In this document: in pieces, positions 7,131-13,366 of the stretch
Position numbering within the stretch: the stretch's first letter is position 1
Layout of the letters: each line of letters opens with the position of its first letter
Assembly (NCBI GenBank): GCA_937892835.1
Contig: CALBHM010000331.1
Location: forward strand, 1 to 13,380
Origin: an uncultured Ruminococcus sp.
GTDB taxonomy: Bacteria > Bacillota > Clostridia > Oscillospirales > Acutalibacteraceae
Direction of reading: 5' to 3'
DNA length: 13,380 nucleotides
Made by a program: the position numbers and the translations under genes
The notes under the pieces: generated by a model
What the model saw: only the letters and a program-made list of their open reading frames with translations
Told to the model about the DNA's origin: nothing
The model's database searches: none

Positions 7131-8615
7131 TTGAAAAAAATCGGGTTTGATAACGAAAAATATGTTAAAATGCAGTCTGAGCATATCAGAGAAAGAATAA
7201 GTAAATTCGGCGGCAAGCTCTATCTTGAGTTCGGCGGCAAGCTCTTTGACGATTACCATGCGTCGAGGGTTCTCCCCGGCTTTGCTCCCGACAGCAAGGT
7301 CAAGATGCTTATGAAGCTCAAGGATCAGGCAGAGATAGTTATTGTCGTAAACGCTTCCGACATTGAGAAGAACAAGATAAGAGGCGACCTCGGCATAACA
7401 TACGACCTTGATGTTCTCAGGCTGATTGACGCTTTCAGAGGAATCGGACTTCTCGTCGGCAGCGTCGTCATGACACGCTACAGTGCACAGCCGGCGGCGG
7501 ACGCATTCTGCAAAAGACTTGAAAGCCTCGGTGTTAAGGTATACCACCATTACACAATTCCGGGCTATCCGTCGGACGTTGATAGAATCGTCAGCGACGA
7601 GGGCTTCGGCAAAAATGAATATATCGAAACCTCACGTTCACTCGTTGTTATCACCGCTCCCGGCCCGGGCAGCGGAAAAATGGCAACCTGCCTTTCCCAG
7701 CTCTATCATGAGCACAAGAGAGGAATCAGCGCAGGCTATGCCAAGTTTGAAACGTTCCCGATTTGGAATCTTCCCCTCAACCACCCCGTTAACCTCGCTT
7801 ATGAGGCGGCAACGGCAGACCTCAACGATATAAATATGATTGACCCGTTCCACCTTGAAGCATACGGCGAAATGACGGTCAACTACAACCGTGACGTCGA
7901 AATTTTCCCTGTACTTGCGGCAACCTTTGACCAGATCTACGGCGAATGTCCGTACAAGTCACCCACAGATATGGGCGTTAACATGGCAGGCAACTGCATC
8001 ATTGACGATGAAGCCTGCTGTGAGGCTTCAAGGCAAGAAATTATAAGACGCTTCTATGCCGAACAGTGCTCGGTCAAAAAGGGCCTCGGCAACCCCGAAA
8101 GCGTTGACAAAATCAAGCTTATCATGAAGAAAACAGGCATTTCTCTTGATGAACGTCCGGTCATCGCTGCAGCAAAAGCCAAGGCAGAGGAAACCGGCGA
8201 GCCTGCAATGGCGATCGAGACAGGAAAAGACACTCTTGTTACCGGCAGAACGTCGCTTCTCATGGGTGCAGGTGCAGCAGCAATGCTTAACGCACTCAAG
8301 AGTCTTGCAGGAATCAATGACGATATTCATCTTCTCTCCCCTGCCGTTATTGAGCCGGTTCAGGAGCTTAAGGTGAAATACATGGGCAATCACAACCCGA
8401 GACTTCACGTTGACGAGGTTCTCATTGCTCTCTCAGTTTCGGCAGCGACAAATCCGCTTGCCAAGCTTGCGCTTCAGCAGATTCCGAAGCTCCGAGGAAT
8501 GGAGGCTCACGCAACGGTTATCCTCAAGGAGCAGGACGAATCGGTATTTAAAAAATTCGGTATCAACATAACCTGCGAGCCGAAATATCAAACAAAAAAA
8601 CTCTACCATAAATAA
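7131..8615 (+). CDS. DUF1846 / UPF0371 family protein
   Basis: The 494-residue cytoplasmic protein is full length for the UPF0371 (DUF1846) family, which is widespread in Firmicutes and some Actinobacteria and, to my knowledge, lacks an established function. The N-terminal signature is clear (LYLEFGGKLFDDYHASRVLPGF around residues 31-51, quoted here in part). A P-loop-like element, APGPGSGKM at about 176-184, suggests binding of a nucleotide or another phosphorylated ligand; that is inference. The C-terminal third contains an alanine-rich helical part (about 345-390). The start is the TTG at 7131, which has GAGGTG at 7119-7124 and begins the family-typical MKKIGFDNEKY; a GTG at 7128 is an alternative. 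The gene is followed after 10 bases by a peptidase gene whose ribosome site overlaps this gene's stop codon, so the two are co-translated. Confidence 0.93.
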   Translation: MKKIGFDNEKYVKMQSEHIRERISKFGGKLYLEFGGKLFDDYHASRVLPGFAPDSKVKMLMKLKDQAEIVIVVNASDIEKNKIRGDLGITYDLDVLRLIDAFRGIGLLVGSVVMTRYSAQPAADAFCKRLESLGVKVYHHYTIPGYPSDVDRIVSDEGFGKNEYIETSRSLVVITAPGPGSGKMATCLSQLYHEHKRGISAGYAKFETFPIWNLPLNHPVNLAYEAATADLNDINMIDPFHLEAYGEMTVNYNRDVEIFPVLAATFDQIYGECPYKSPTDMGVNMAGNCIIDDEACCEASRQEIIRRFYAEQCSVKKGLGNPESVDKIKLIMKKTGISLDERPVIAAAKAKAEETGEPAMAIETGKDTLVTGRTSLLMGAGAAAMLNALKSLAGINDDIHLLSPAVIEPVQELKVKYMGNHNPRLHVDEVLIALSVSAATNPLAKLALQQIPKLRGMEAHATVILKEQDESVFKKFGINITCEPKYQTKKLYHK

Positions 8616-8625
8616 GGAGAATGAC

Positions 8626-9318
8626 ATGGGAAAAATTGTTGCAATCGGCGGCGGACGATACAGTGACGGCGAAATAATCAATATCTTTGAAAAAATCGTT
8701 TCTCTGGCAGATAAGAAAAATCCAAAGGTGCTTTTCATTCCGACGGCAGGCTATGACGACATTAACGGCGACGAGGATATTCAGCGCAGCTTTGAAAAAT
8801 ACGGCTGTCAATATGACATTCTCTACCTCACGGACGAGAAGAGAACCGTTGATGATATTCGTTCTGTCATTCTCGGTGCCGATATTATCTATGCAGGCGG
8901 CGGTGACGTCCGATTCATGATGGAAACCTGGCGCAAAACGGGAGCGGACAAGGCTCTTGTTGAAGCGTATAACAGCGGCAAAATCATGTCCGGCTACAGC
9001 GCAGGCGCAGTCTGTTGGTTCGACGTCGGCTATGATGACTGCGGCCCCGACCACAGCTTCATGTTCTGCGACTGTCTCGGAATTCTCCCCTATTGCGCAT
9101 GCCCACACTATGAATCCGACCATTGGCAGACCTTCAAAAAAGCCATTCTTGACCGACCGGAGCAGGGACTCGCAATCGAGGACGGCGCAGCCTTGCTTTT
9201 CATCGACGGCATGATAGGTACGATCAGGGGCAACGACGGCGGCGATGTGTGGATACTTGACAAAAATAATGAACTTTGCCTCAGCGGAATTGTCGATAAA
9301 ATGAACAGAATCGGCTAA
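8626..9318 (+). CDS. Peptidase S51 / dipeptidase E-like protein
   Basis: The 230-residue cytoplasmic protein has the class I glutamine-amidotransferase-like fold of family S51 (Escherichia coli PepE, Listeria Lmo0363-type and cyanophycinase relatives). The nucleophile elbow GYSAGA carries Ser125, preceded by the oxyanion-side motif YAGGGD (89-94); His161 in CPHYES is the expected histidine, and AIEDGAAL (183-190) matches the conserved acidic strand. PepE-type members release N-terminal aspartate from dipeptides; the substrate here is not determined. The protein is cysteine-rich between residues 130 and 160. The ATG at 8626 has an AAGGAG site (8612-8617) that overlaps the stop of the DUF1846 gene, so the two form an operon. 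No terminator follows, so transcripts may read on into the phosphoesterase gene. Confidence 0.88.
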   Translation: MGKIVAIGGGRYSDGEIINIFEKIVSLADKKNPKVLFIPTAGYDDINGDEDIQRSFEKYGCQYDILYLTDEKRTVDDIRSVILGADIIYAGGGDVRFMMETWRKTGADKALVEAYNSGKIMSGYSAGAVCWFDVGYDDCGPDHSFMFCDCLGILPYCACPHYESDHWQTFKKAILDRPEQGLAIEDGAALLFIDGMIGTIRGNDGGDVWILDKNNELCLSGIVDKMNRIG

Positions 9319-9325
9319 TCGTCGG

Positions 9326-9354
9326 TTGACTTTACGGTTAGTTTGTGCTAATAT
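9326..9354 (+). promoter_or_regulatory. Sigma-A-like extended -10 promoter of the metallophosphoesterase gene
   Basis: TTGACT (9326-9331), a 17-base spacer and TAATAT (9349-9354) with a TG at 9346-9347 form a good promoter. The open frame could be extended back to a TTG at 9326, but that codon is the -35 box itself, so translation must start downstream at 9386. Confidence 0.75.
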
Positions 9355-9385
9355 GTTCTTGAAAAAATTAATGGAGGGTGAAACC

Positions 9386-10594
9386 ATGAAAAAAGTTTTA
9401 TCAATCTTTTTAGCTGTTGTTATCCTCGTTTCGGGCGTTGTTTTTGCGTCCGCAAAGGGTAATGATACGCTCCGGTTTGACGAGAACGGCCAGTTTAAAA
9501 TTCTCGTTCTTGCCGATATTCAGTCAGGCTTCCCTGTCGGCGAAGCACTCAAGGCTTACATAGCGGAAGCAATCGACGCTTCGAACCCGAACCTTGTTAT
9601 TTTCCTTGGCGACAACATTATGAGCCCTGAGGACGGCACTGTTGAGAGCTACTGGAAGGGCTACGACGAGGTATTCCCGATTCTTGAATCAAAGGGTGTT
9701 CCGTTTACTTTCGTATTCGGCAACCATGACGATGAGTCCGCTCCGACAGTAACGAAGGAAGAGATGCTCAAGAAATATCAGTCATATGACGGCTGCCTTG
9801 CTTATGATGCAGACCCGTCGCTCCACGGCTGTGCAACTCACAATCTTCCGATTCTCTCAAGCGACGGAAACAAGGTTGCTTATAACCTTTGGATGTTCGA
9901 CAGCGGAGATTATGTTTTCTATGAAAACGGCAAGAGAAGAGGTTATGACTGCGTTCGTGCCGACCAAATCGAATGGTACAAGTCAGAGAGTGCAAAGCTC
10001 AAGGCAGCTAACGGCGGCGAGGTTGTTCCGTCACTTGCATTTGAGCACATCATTCCGCAGGAAGCAACTCAGGCAGTTATGTTCTCCCTTCCGTTCCAGC
10101 TCGGCAAGCTCACTAAGAACTTCACCGACGGAACATCCGCTACATATCTTCCGAACTACTTTGCATTCGACGGAATGCTTTCCGAAGCTCCGTGCCCGTC
10201 ACCCGATAACGAGGGTCAGTGGGATGCATTTGTTGAAACAGGCGACGTTAAGGCTTGCTTCTTCGGTCATGACCATGTCAACAACTTCAGCGTAGATGTT
10301 GACGGCGTTACAGCTGTCAGCGTTCCGGGCACAACCTTCAAGTCATACAGCAGCGTTACAGATCAGGGATCAATGGTTATTACCCTCGATGAGAAGGATC
10401 TTTCAACCTACAGCACAGAGATTCTTTACACAAGCGACCTCGCTGTTAAGGAAGGTTCCAACATCCCGAATCAGGAGCATTCGGAAACTGTTGCAACATA
10501 CAAGTTCAGAACTGTACTTCGTTATCTTGCACATGGTATCCTCACTGTTTTGAGAGGAATTTATGCTCAGATTCCCTCACTTCTCGGCAAATAA
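9386..10594 (+). CDS. Secreted calcineurin-like metallophosphoesterase (Dcr2-like)
   Basis: The 402-residue exported phosphoesterase has a signal peptide (residues 1-23, cleavage likely after ASA) followed by a dinuclear-metal phosphoesterase domain. Motifs in order: LADIQ with Asp44 (Gln46 in place of the common histidine), GDN with Asp76, GNHDDE with Asn113 and His114, FEHI with His221, and GHDHVN with His295 and His297. The DxQ form and this motif set resemble the yeast Dcr2 / purple acid phosphatase-like group often found in Bacteroidetes and Clostridia. The substrate may be a phosphomonoester or phosphodiester outside the cell. A hydrophobic C-terminal stretch (about 376-400) could associate with the membrane. 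The ATG at 9386 has GGAGGGTG at 9373-9380. The gene has its own promoter and terminator and so is probably a separate unit, though read-through from the peptidase gene is possible. Confidence 0.9.
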   Translation: MKKVLSIFLAVVILVSGVVFASAKGNDTLRFDENGQFKILVLADIQSGFPVGEALKAYIAEAIDASNPNLVIFLGDNIMSPEDGTVESYWKGYDEVFPILESKGVPFTFVFGNHDDESAPTVTKEEMLKKYQSYDGCLAYDADPSLHGCATHNLPILSSDGNKVAYNLWMFDSGDYVFYENGKRRGYDCVRADQIEWYKSESAKLKAANGGEVVPSLAFEHIIPQEATQAVMFSLPFQLGKLTKNFTDGTSATYLPNYFAFDGMLSEAPCPSPDNEGQWDAFVETGDVKACFFGHDHVNNFSVDVDGVTAVSVPGTTFKSYSSVTDQGSMVITLDEKDLSTYSTEILYTSDLAVKEGSNIPNQEHSETVATYKFRTVLRYLAHGILTVLRGIYAQIPSLLGK

Positions 10595-10617
10595 TTTTGA
10601 CTGAAAAGTAAATATTT

Positions 10618-10656
10618 AAGGCAACGAGATCAAAAACGATTTCGTTGCCTTTTTGT
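10618..10656 (+). terminator. Rho-independent terminator of the metallophosphoesterase gene
   Basis: AAGGCAACGA (10618-10627) pairs perfectly with TCGTTGCCTT (10642-10651), extended inward by ATC/GAT, and is followed by a T tract from 10650. It lies between convergent genes and may also slow transcripts from the - strand cluster, although the T-rich tail on that side is weak. Confidence 0.9.
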
Positions 10657-10685
10657 TTGTTATTCACTATAATTCTCGGCTTTTT

Positions 10686-11258
10686 TCAATCCAAGGCTTC
10701 AAGGTCGGACGGTTCATAACGGTTATGACCTTGTATGCTCTTTTTATATTTCCAGCATTTGATCGCATCCGCAAGACTTTTGCCTTTGTTGTCCTCAAAG
10801 AAATCACGGATATATGTGTTATATTCAAACTGCTTGCCTATCGTCGCTTTGTTCTTTTTCTTGTCTTCCAGAATTTGATAATACGCCTCAATCGCATCTG
10901 CGTATGTCTTTCCCGCATTTGCCTTTAACCATTTCTGAAATCCGACATTAAAAGAAAATCCCTTGCCGATTTTTTCTTCAAAAAACGCTCTGAGCTTTTC
11001 CGAAAATGCGATATTCGGTTCTATTATCGTACTCTCGGTAATCGCACCGACACTTGTTGTCGGTTTTGTTTTGGCTTGAATTTTCAAGACCTTTCCCGTG
11101 TCGAGGAAATATGCAATTCTGTCCGTAAGCTCGGGCTTTTTGCCCGAAACAGGCAGATTATTTTCACGGCAAAAACTGACTAATTCCTCTTTAAGATAAT
11201 AATAACTGCGGAAGGTTTTTCCGTCCAAGTTCTTGTTCAAATTCGGTCGTTCGTTCAT
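10686..11258 (-). CDS. SAP-domain protein with tandem C-terminal modules (DUF6434-like)
   Basis: The 190-residue protein has no signal or membrane segment. Residues 20-54 form a SAP motif (helix-turn-helix with LKEELVSFCRENNLPVSG and a following DRIAYFL helix), a fold usually used for binding nucleic acid. The C-terminal half has two similar modules, about 101-126 and 144-169, both of the pattern F-x-[FY]-N-x(5)-[WF]-[LF]-x-x-N-x-G-K-[TS]-x-A-D-A-I, which suggests duplication. From memory this matches SAP/DUF6434 proteins of Firmicutes. The function is unknown; a role in DNA or RNA binding is inference. The ATG at 11258 has GGAG at 11269-11266, and the gap from the preceding stop is 14 bases, so it is the last gene of the ispE cluster. 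Confidence 0.8.
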   Translation of the reverse strand: MNERPNLNKNLDGKTFRSYYYLKEELVSFCRENNLPVSGKKPELTDRIAYFLDTGKVLKIQAKTKPTTSVGAITESTIIEPNIAFSEKLRAFFEEKIGKGFSFNVGFQKWLKANAGKTYADAIEAYYQILEDKKKNKATIGKQFEYNTYIRDFFEDNKGKSLADAIKCWKYKKSIQGHNRYEPSDLEALD

Positions 11259-11272
11259 GTTCGTTCTCCGTT

Positions 11273-11617
11273 TTATTCAGCAACCCGCTCAATCGGAAGC
11301 GAACCGCATTCTTCCACAGTCCATTCGGCATAGAGCTTTTTTATCGACAATTCACAGCCGACAAATTTATCTCCTTTTTCAAAGAAATGCACCGACCCAA
11401 GCTGGGTAACATAGCTCCAGCCCTCACTTTGCATATATTCGATAAAATCCTTATAATCGTCCTTTGCACAGCGATACATATTCTCGCCAACCTTAGCTAC
11501 AGGGGCTTTTGAAAATGCTGCCAATGCGTAAATATTGTCGCAATAATAGTGTTCGATCGGCAACAAAACAGCCGCCAAAACAATAACAACGGCTAAGATT
11601 TTTAAAATCTTCTTCAT
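11273..11617 (-). CDS. Small membrane-anchored protein of unknown function
   Basis: The 114-residue protein has a lysine-tipped N-terminus and a hydrophobic segment at about 5-21 that is a signal anchor or signal peptide (no lipobox), so the rest should face outside. The outside part contains three cysteines (26, 50, 88, plus 104 near the end) and a compact region at about 48-102 with YKDFIEYMQSEGWSY and LGSVHFFEKGDK, which resembles a small domain seen repeatedly in hypothetical Clostridia proteins; I cannot name it. The ATG at 11617 follows an AGGGGAA site. It lies 30 bases after the 36-residue mini-protein gene and 14 bases before the SAP gene, and is likely co-transcribed with both. Confidence 0.75.
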   Translation of the reverse strand: MKKILKILAVVIVLAAVLLPIEHYYCDNIYALAAFSKAPVAKVGENMYRCAKDDYKDFIEYMQSEGWSYVTQLGSVHFFEKGDKFVGCELSIKKLYAEWTVEECGSLPIERVAE

Positions 11618-11647
11618 AATAAATTCCCCTTTGCACTCGATTAAGCT

Positions 11648-11758
11648 TTATTTACCCTCTTCGCCCTTATTCTTGGCAAATATCATAACAAGACCTGCAA
11701 TACCGCTGATTATGCCGAACAAAATCAAAGCGATACCTTTTGCAATTTTATTATTCAT
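11648..11758 (-). CDS. 36-residue single-span membrane mini-protein
   Basis: This short gene is easily overlooked. It reads MNNKIAKGIALILFG and on to a charged tail ending KNKGEEGK. Residues 8-28 form one uninterrupted hydrophobic helix rich in glycine and alanine (GIISGIAGLV), flanked by lysines on both sides. The ATG at 11758 has GAGAGG at 11772-11767 with an eight-base gap, ideal for this organism, and the ribosome site begins just after the ispE stop (17 bases between stop and start). The stop is 30 bases before the next gene. Placement, ribosome site and membrane-helix composition together support a real gene. The function is unknown; mini-proteins of this sort commonly bind larger membrane proteins. 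Confidence 0.7.
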   Translation of the reverse strand: MNNKIAKGIALILFGIISGIAGLVMIFAKNKGEEGK

Positions 11759-11775
11759 AGCGTTTTCCTCTCGGA

Positions 11776-12648
11776 TTATACAGTCTTTTCAAGTCCCGAC
11801 TTGACGGGCTTGGTGACATAGACCTGCTTAACGATTGATTTCAGGCTTTCTGCGGCACACTCGGCTTTCGACTCGTCGTCAAAAATTCCGTAAACGGTCG
11901 GACCGCTTCCGCTCATGCAAGCCGCCAACGCTCCATAGCGGTTAAGAACCGACTTGATCGGTACACGCTCGGGCACCTCGATAAGCTGTTCAAAAATGTT
12001 CTTACAGCGGCGGCACATCTCATAAAGGTCGCCCTGCGATGCGGCGTACAGCATTCCGCAGGTGTCGAGGTGGCGTATATTCTGCGCCGTGTCAAAGGCG
12101 GAGTAAGCTTCCTTGGTTGATACTCCCCTCTCGGGCTTCGCAAGCACAATCCAGCAATCGGAGAGATCGGGAAGCGGAGAAAGAATCTCGCCGATGTTCT
12201 GTGCAACACATGTGCCGCCCGTCAGACAGAACGGAACATCCGCACCGACCTTAACGCCGATCGCACAAAGCTCTTTTAATGTCAAACCTGCCGAAAAAAT
12301 ATCATTGAGTGCGGCAATGACCGCCGCACCGTCCGCACTGCCGCCTGCCATGCCTGCGGCAAAAGGAATGTTCTTTTCAATGTGAATTTTTATGCCTGTA
12401 TTTTTGATTTTCGTGTAATCAAAAAATGCCTGCGCCGCCTTGTATGCAATGTTCGATTTGTCGCACGGCAGAGCTGCTTCGCTGCATGATATCGTGATTT
12501 TTTTGTCGCCCGTCGTTTCAACGCTCACCGTGTCGTAAAGTCCGACCGACTGCATTATCATGAACAGGCTGTGATATCCGTTGTCAAGCGTTCTGAGGAT
12601 ATCAAGCATGAGGTTTATTTTGGCTGCTGCCTTGTATTCTGCTTTCAT
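11776..12648 (-). CDS. ispE: 4-diphosphocytidyl-2-C-methyl-D-erythritol kinase
   Basis: GHMP-family kinase of the non-mevalonate (MEP) isoprenoid pathway; it phosphorylates the 2-hydroxyl of CDP-methylerythritol using ATP in the cytoplasm. The length of 290 residues is typical. Visible motifs: AAAKINL with Lys10, NGYHSLFMIMQSV (23-35), the ATP loop PFAAGMAGGSADGAA (95-109, a variant of the usual GLGGGSS form), Asp137 in GADVPFCLTGGT and the C-terminal GHMP motif MSGSGPTVYG (245-254). The ATG at 12648 is preceded by an AAAGGAAAG site. First gene of the four-gene - strand cluster; in other Clostridia ispE often neighbours purR, spoIIR or murB-type genes, which are not seen here. No clear core promoter is visible between it and the repeat at 12714-12764. 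Confidence 0.95.
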   Translation of the reverse strand: MKAEYKAAAKINLMLDILRTLDNGYHSLFMIMQSVGLYDTVSVETTGDKKITISCSEAALPCDKSNIAYKAAQAFFDYTKIKNTGIKIHIEKNIPFAAGMAGGSADGAAVIAALNDIFSAGLTLKELCAIGVKVGADVPFCLTGGTCVAQNIGEILSPLPDLSDCWIVLAKPERGVSTKEAYSAFDTAQNIRHLDTCGMLYAASQGDLYEMCRRCKNIFEQLIEVPERVPIKSVLNRYGALAACMSGSGPTVYGIFDDESKAECAAESLKSIVKQVYVTKPVKSGLEKTV

Positions 12649-12713
12649 ATGTTCTTTCCTTTCGGGGAAGTCTTGAATCTATCTTGCGGAGATGTATTTA
12701 ATTTTTGAATATC

Positions 12714-12764
12714 AAATCCCCACCACCGCAAGCGGTCCCCCTCCCCTTGCTTCAAGGGGAGGCT
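12714..12764. repeat. 51-base double-hairpin repeat, left copy
   Basis: It contains two hairpins: ACCGC-aa-GCGGT (12725-12736) and CCTCCCCTTG-ctt-CAAGGGGAGG (12740-12762). The whole 51 bases reappear in inverted orientation at 13207-13257 with a single mismatch (C at 12737 against T in the other copy). No T tract follows the stems, so it is not a plain terminator. It is REP-like in layout. Confidence 0.93.
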
Positions 12765-12783
12765 AAATCCGGCTTCAAGTTAA

Positions 12784-13146
12784 TTATTTTTCTAAATTCT
12801 TTTTAACTATGTTATCAATATACAAACAAACTCCGTCAAAATTATTATTTATTTCATTATTCGGTATTCTTATCACCTGTATATTATACTCTTTTAAATA
12901 TTCTGTTCTTATATGGTCGTTGATTATCCCTGTATCTTCATAATGCTGTGCTCCATCAAGCTCAATGACCAAGTTCGCACTTGAAGAATAAAAATCTGCA
13001 ATATAGTTTCCCAAAATTTTTTGCCTATAAAATCTGACAGGATATCCACTCAAAAAGTTATACCACAATTTTCTTTCTTCTTTTGTCATATTCTTTCTGA
13101 GATTACGGGCAAGAGTCACAAGCTTTTCATTACTCTTTCTTTTCAT
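12784..13146 (-). CDS. DUF559 / Vsr-like endonuclease-domain protein
   Basis: The 120-residue protein carries the DUF559 version of the PD-(D/E)XK nuclease fold, related to very-short-patch repair (Vsr) endonucleases. Helical N-terminus (4-32) with MTKEERKLWYNFL, then VRFYRQKILGNYIADFY, in which Asp51 is the expected metal ligand. Next comes LVIELDGAQHYE with Glu62, Asp64 and His68 as the catalytic group, and finally a VIRIPNNEI strand. There is no DNA-binding extra domain, so specificity must come from this module. The ATG at 13146 has GAGGA at 13155-13151. By hand count 106 of 363 bases are G or C (29%), against 28 of 60 in a sample of ispE, a sign of transfer or relaxed selection. The gene is enclosed by two inverted copies of a double-hairpin repeat, pointing to an association between the nuclease and the repeats. 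The natural role is unknown. Confidence 0.88.
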   Translation of the reverse strand: MKRKSNEKLVTLARNLRKNMTKEERKLWYNFLSGYPVRFYRQKILGNYIADFYSSSANLVIELDGAQHYEDTGIINDHIRTEYLKEYNIQVIRIPNNEINNNFDGVCLYIDNIVKKNLEK

Positions 13147-13206
13147 ACTTTCCTCGTTAGTTTAAATGATAATGATTTCAAATAAATCAAGAATGTCGCA
13201 GTATTC

Positions 13207-13257
13207 AGCCTCCCCTTGAAGCAAGGGGAGGGGAACCGCTTGCGGTGGTGGGGATTT
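13207..13257. repeat. 51-base double-hairpin repeat, right copy
   Basis: Inverted copy of 12714-12764, matching at 50 of 51 positions. Hairpins are CCTCCCCTTG-aag-CAAGGGGAGG (13209-13231) and ACCGC-tt-GCGGT (13235-13246). It lies upstream of the endonuclease gene on the - strand, about 60 bases before its start codon. Confidence 0.93.
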
Positions 13258-13261
13258 AAAA

Positions 13262-13360
13262 CTATTCCATATAACTTATTTCAAATCCGCCGAAATCATC
13301 TCTTGTTCCATACTGAGACAGCGAGATTGGTTTCTTCTGACTTTGGGTCGATGTGGTCAT
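13262..13360 (-). pseudogene. Possible broken gene end or 32-codon short ORF
   Basis: On the - strand a frame from an ATG at 13360 to a TAG at 13264-13262 encodes 32 residues, ending with QYGTRDDFGGFEISYME, which reads like the C-terminal tail of an ordinary protein. The same frame is closed by a TAG at 13369-13367, and the ATG lies inside the palindrome 13345-13366. This could be the end of a gene cut by insertion of that palindrome, or chance. I do not recognise the protein. Confidence 0.22.
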
Positions 13361-13366
13361 CGACCC
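13345..13366. repeat. Palindrome of a second family
   Basis: GGGTCGATG (13345-13353) and CATCGACCC (13358-13366) pair perfectly around a TGGT loop. The sequence differs from the CCTCCCC-type repeat. Only one copy lies in the window and the surrounding unit may continue past the edge. Confidence 0.7.

Larger units (their letters stand above)
12714..13257. mobile_element. Putative 544-base element: endonuclease gene between inverted palindromic repeats
   Basis: Two inverted 51-base repeats (50/51 identical) exactly bracket one DUF559-type endonuclease gene, with only 19 and 60 unaligned bases between repeats and gene. Identity stops abruptly at both ends of both repeats. The internal gene is far richer in A+T than the neighbouring genes. 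I see no target-site duplication. The arrangement recalls REP/RAYT pairs, miniature elements and homing-type cassettes, but mobility is inferred, not shown. Confidence 0.55.

Noticed and set aside
8563..9387. Open frame of 274 codons on the - strand opposite the S51 peptidase gene
   Set aside because: The + strand gene has clear catalytic motifs and a coupled start; the antisense frame has no family signature or proper start.
12661..12714. Core promoter for ispE
   Set aside because: Only loosely matching hexamers (TTCAAA, TAGATT) with unsuitable spacing; not good enough to list.
12740..12762. Simple terminator for the endonuclease gene
   Set aside because: The stem is strong, but no T tract follows on the - strand, and an inverted copy lies upstream of the gene where a terminator would not be expected.
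12714..13257. CRISPR array
   Set aside because: Only two repeats, in inverted rather than direct orientation, separated by a gene; no spacer pattern.
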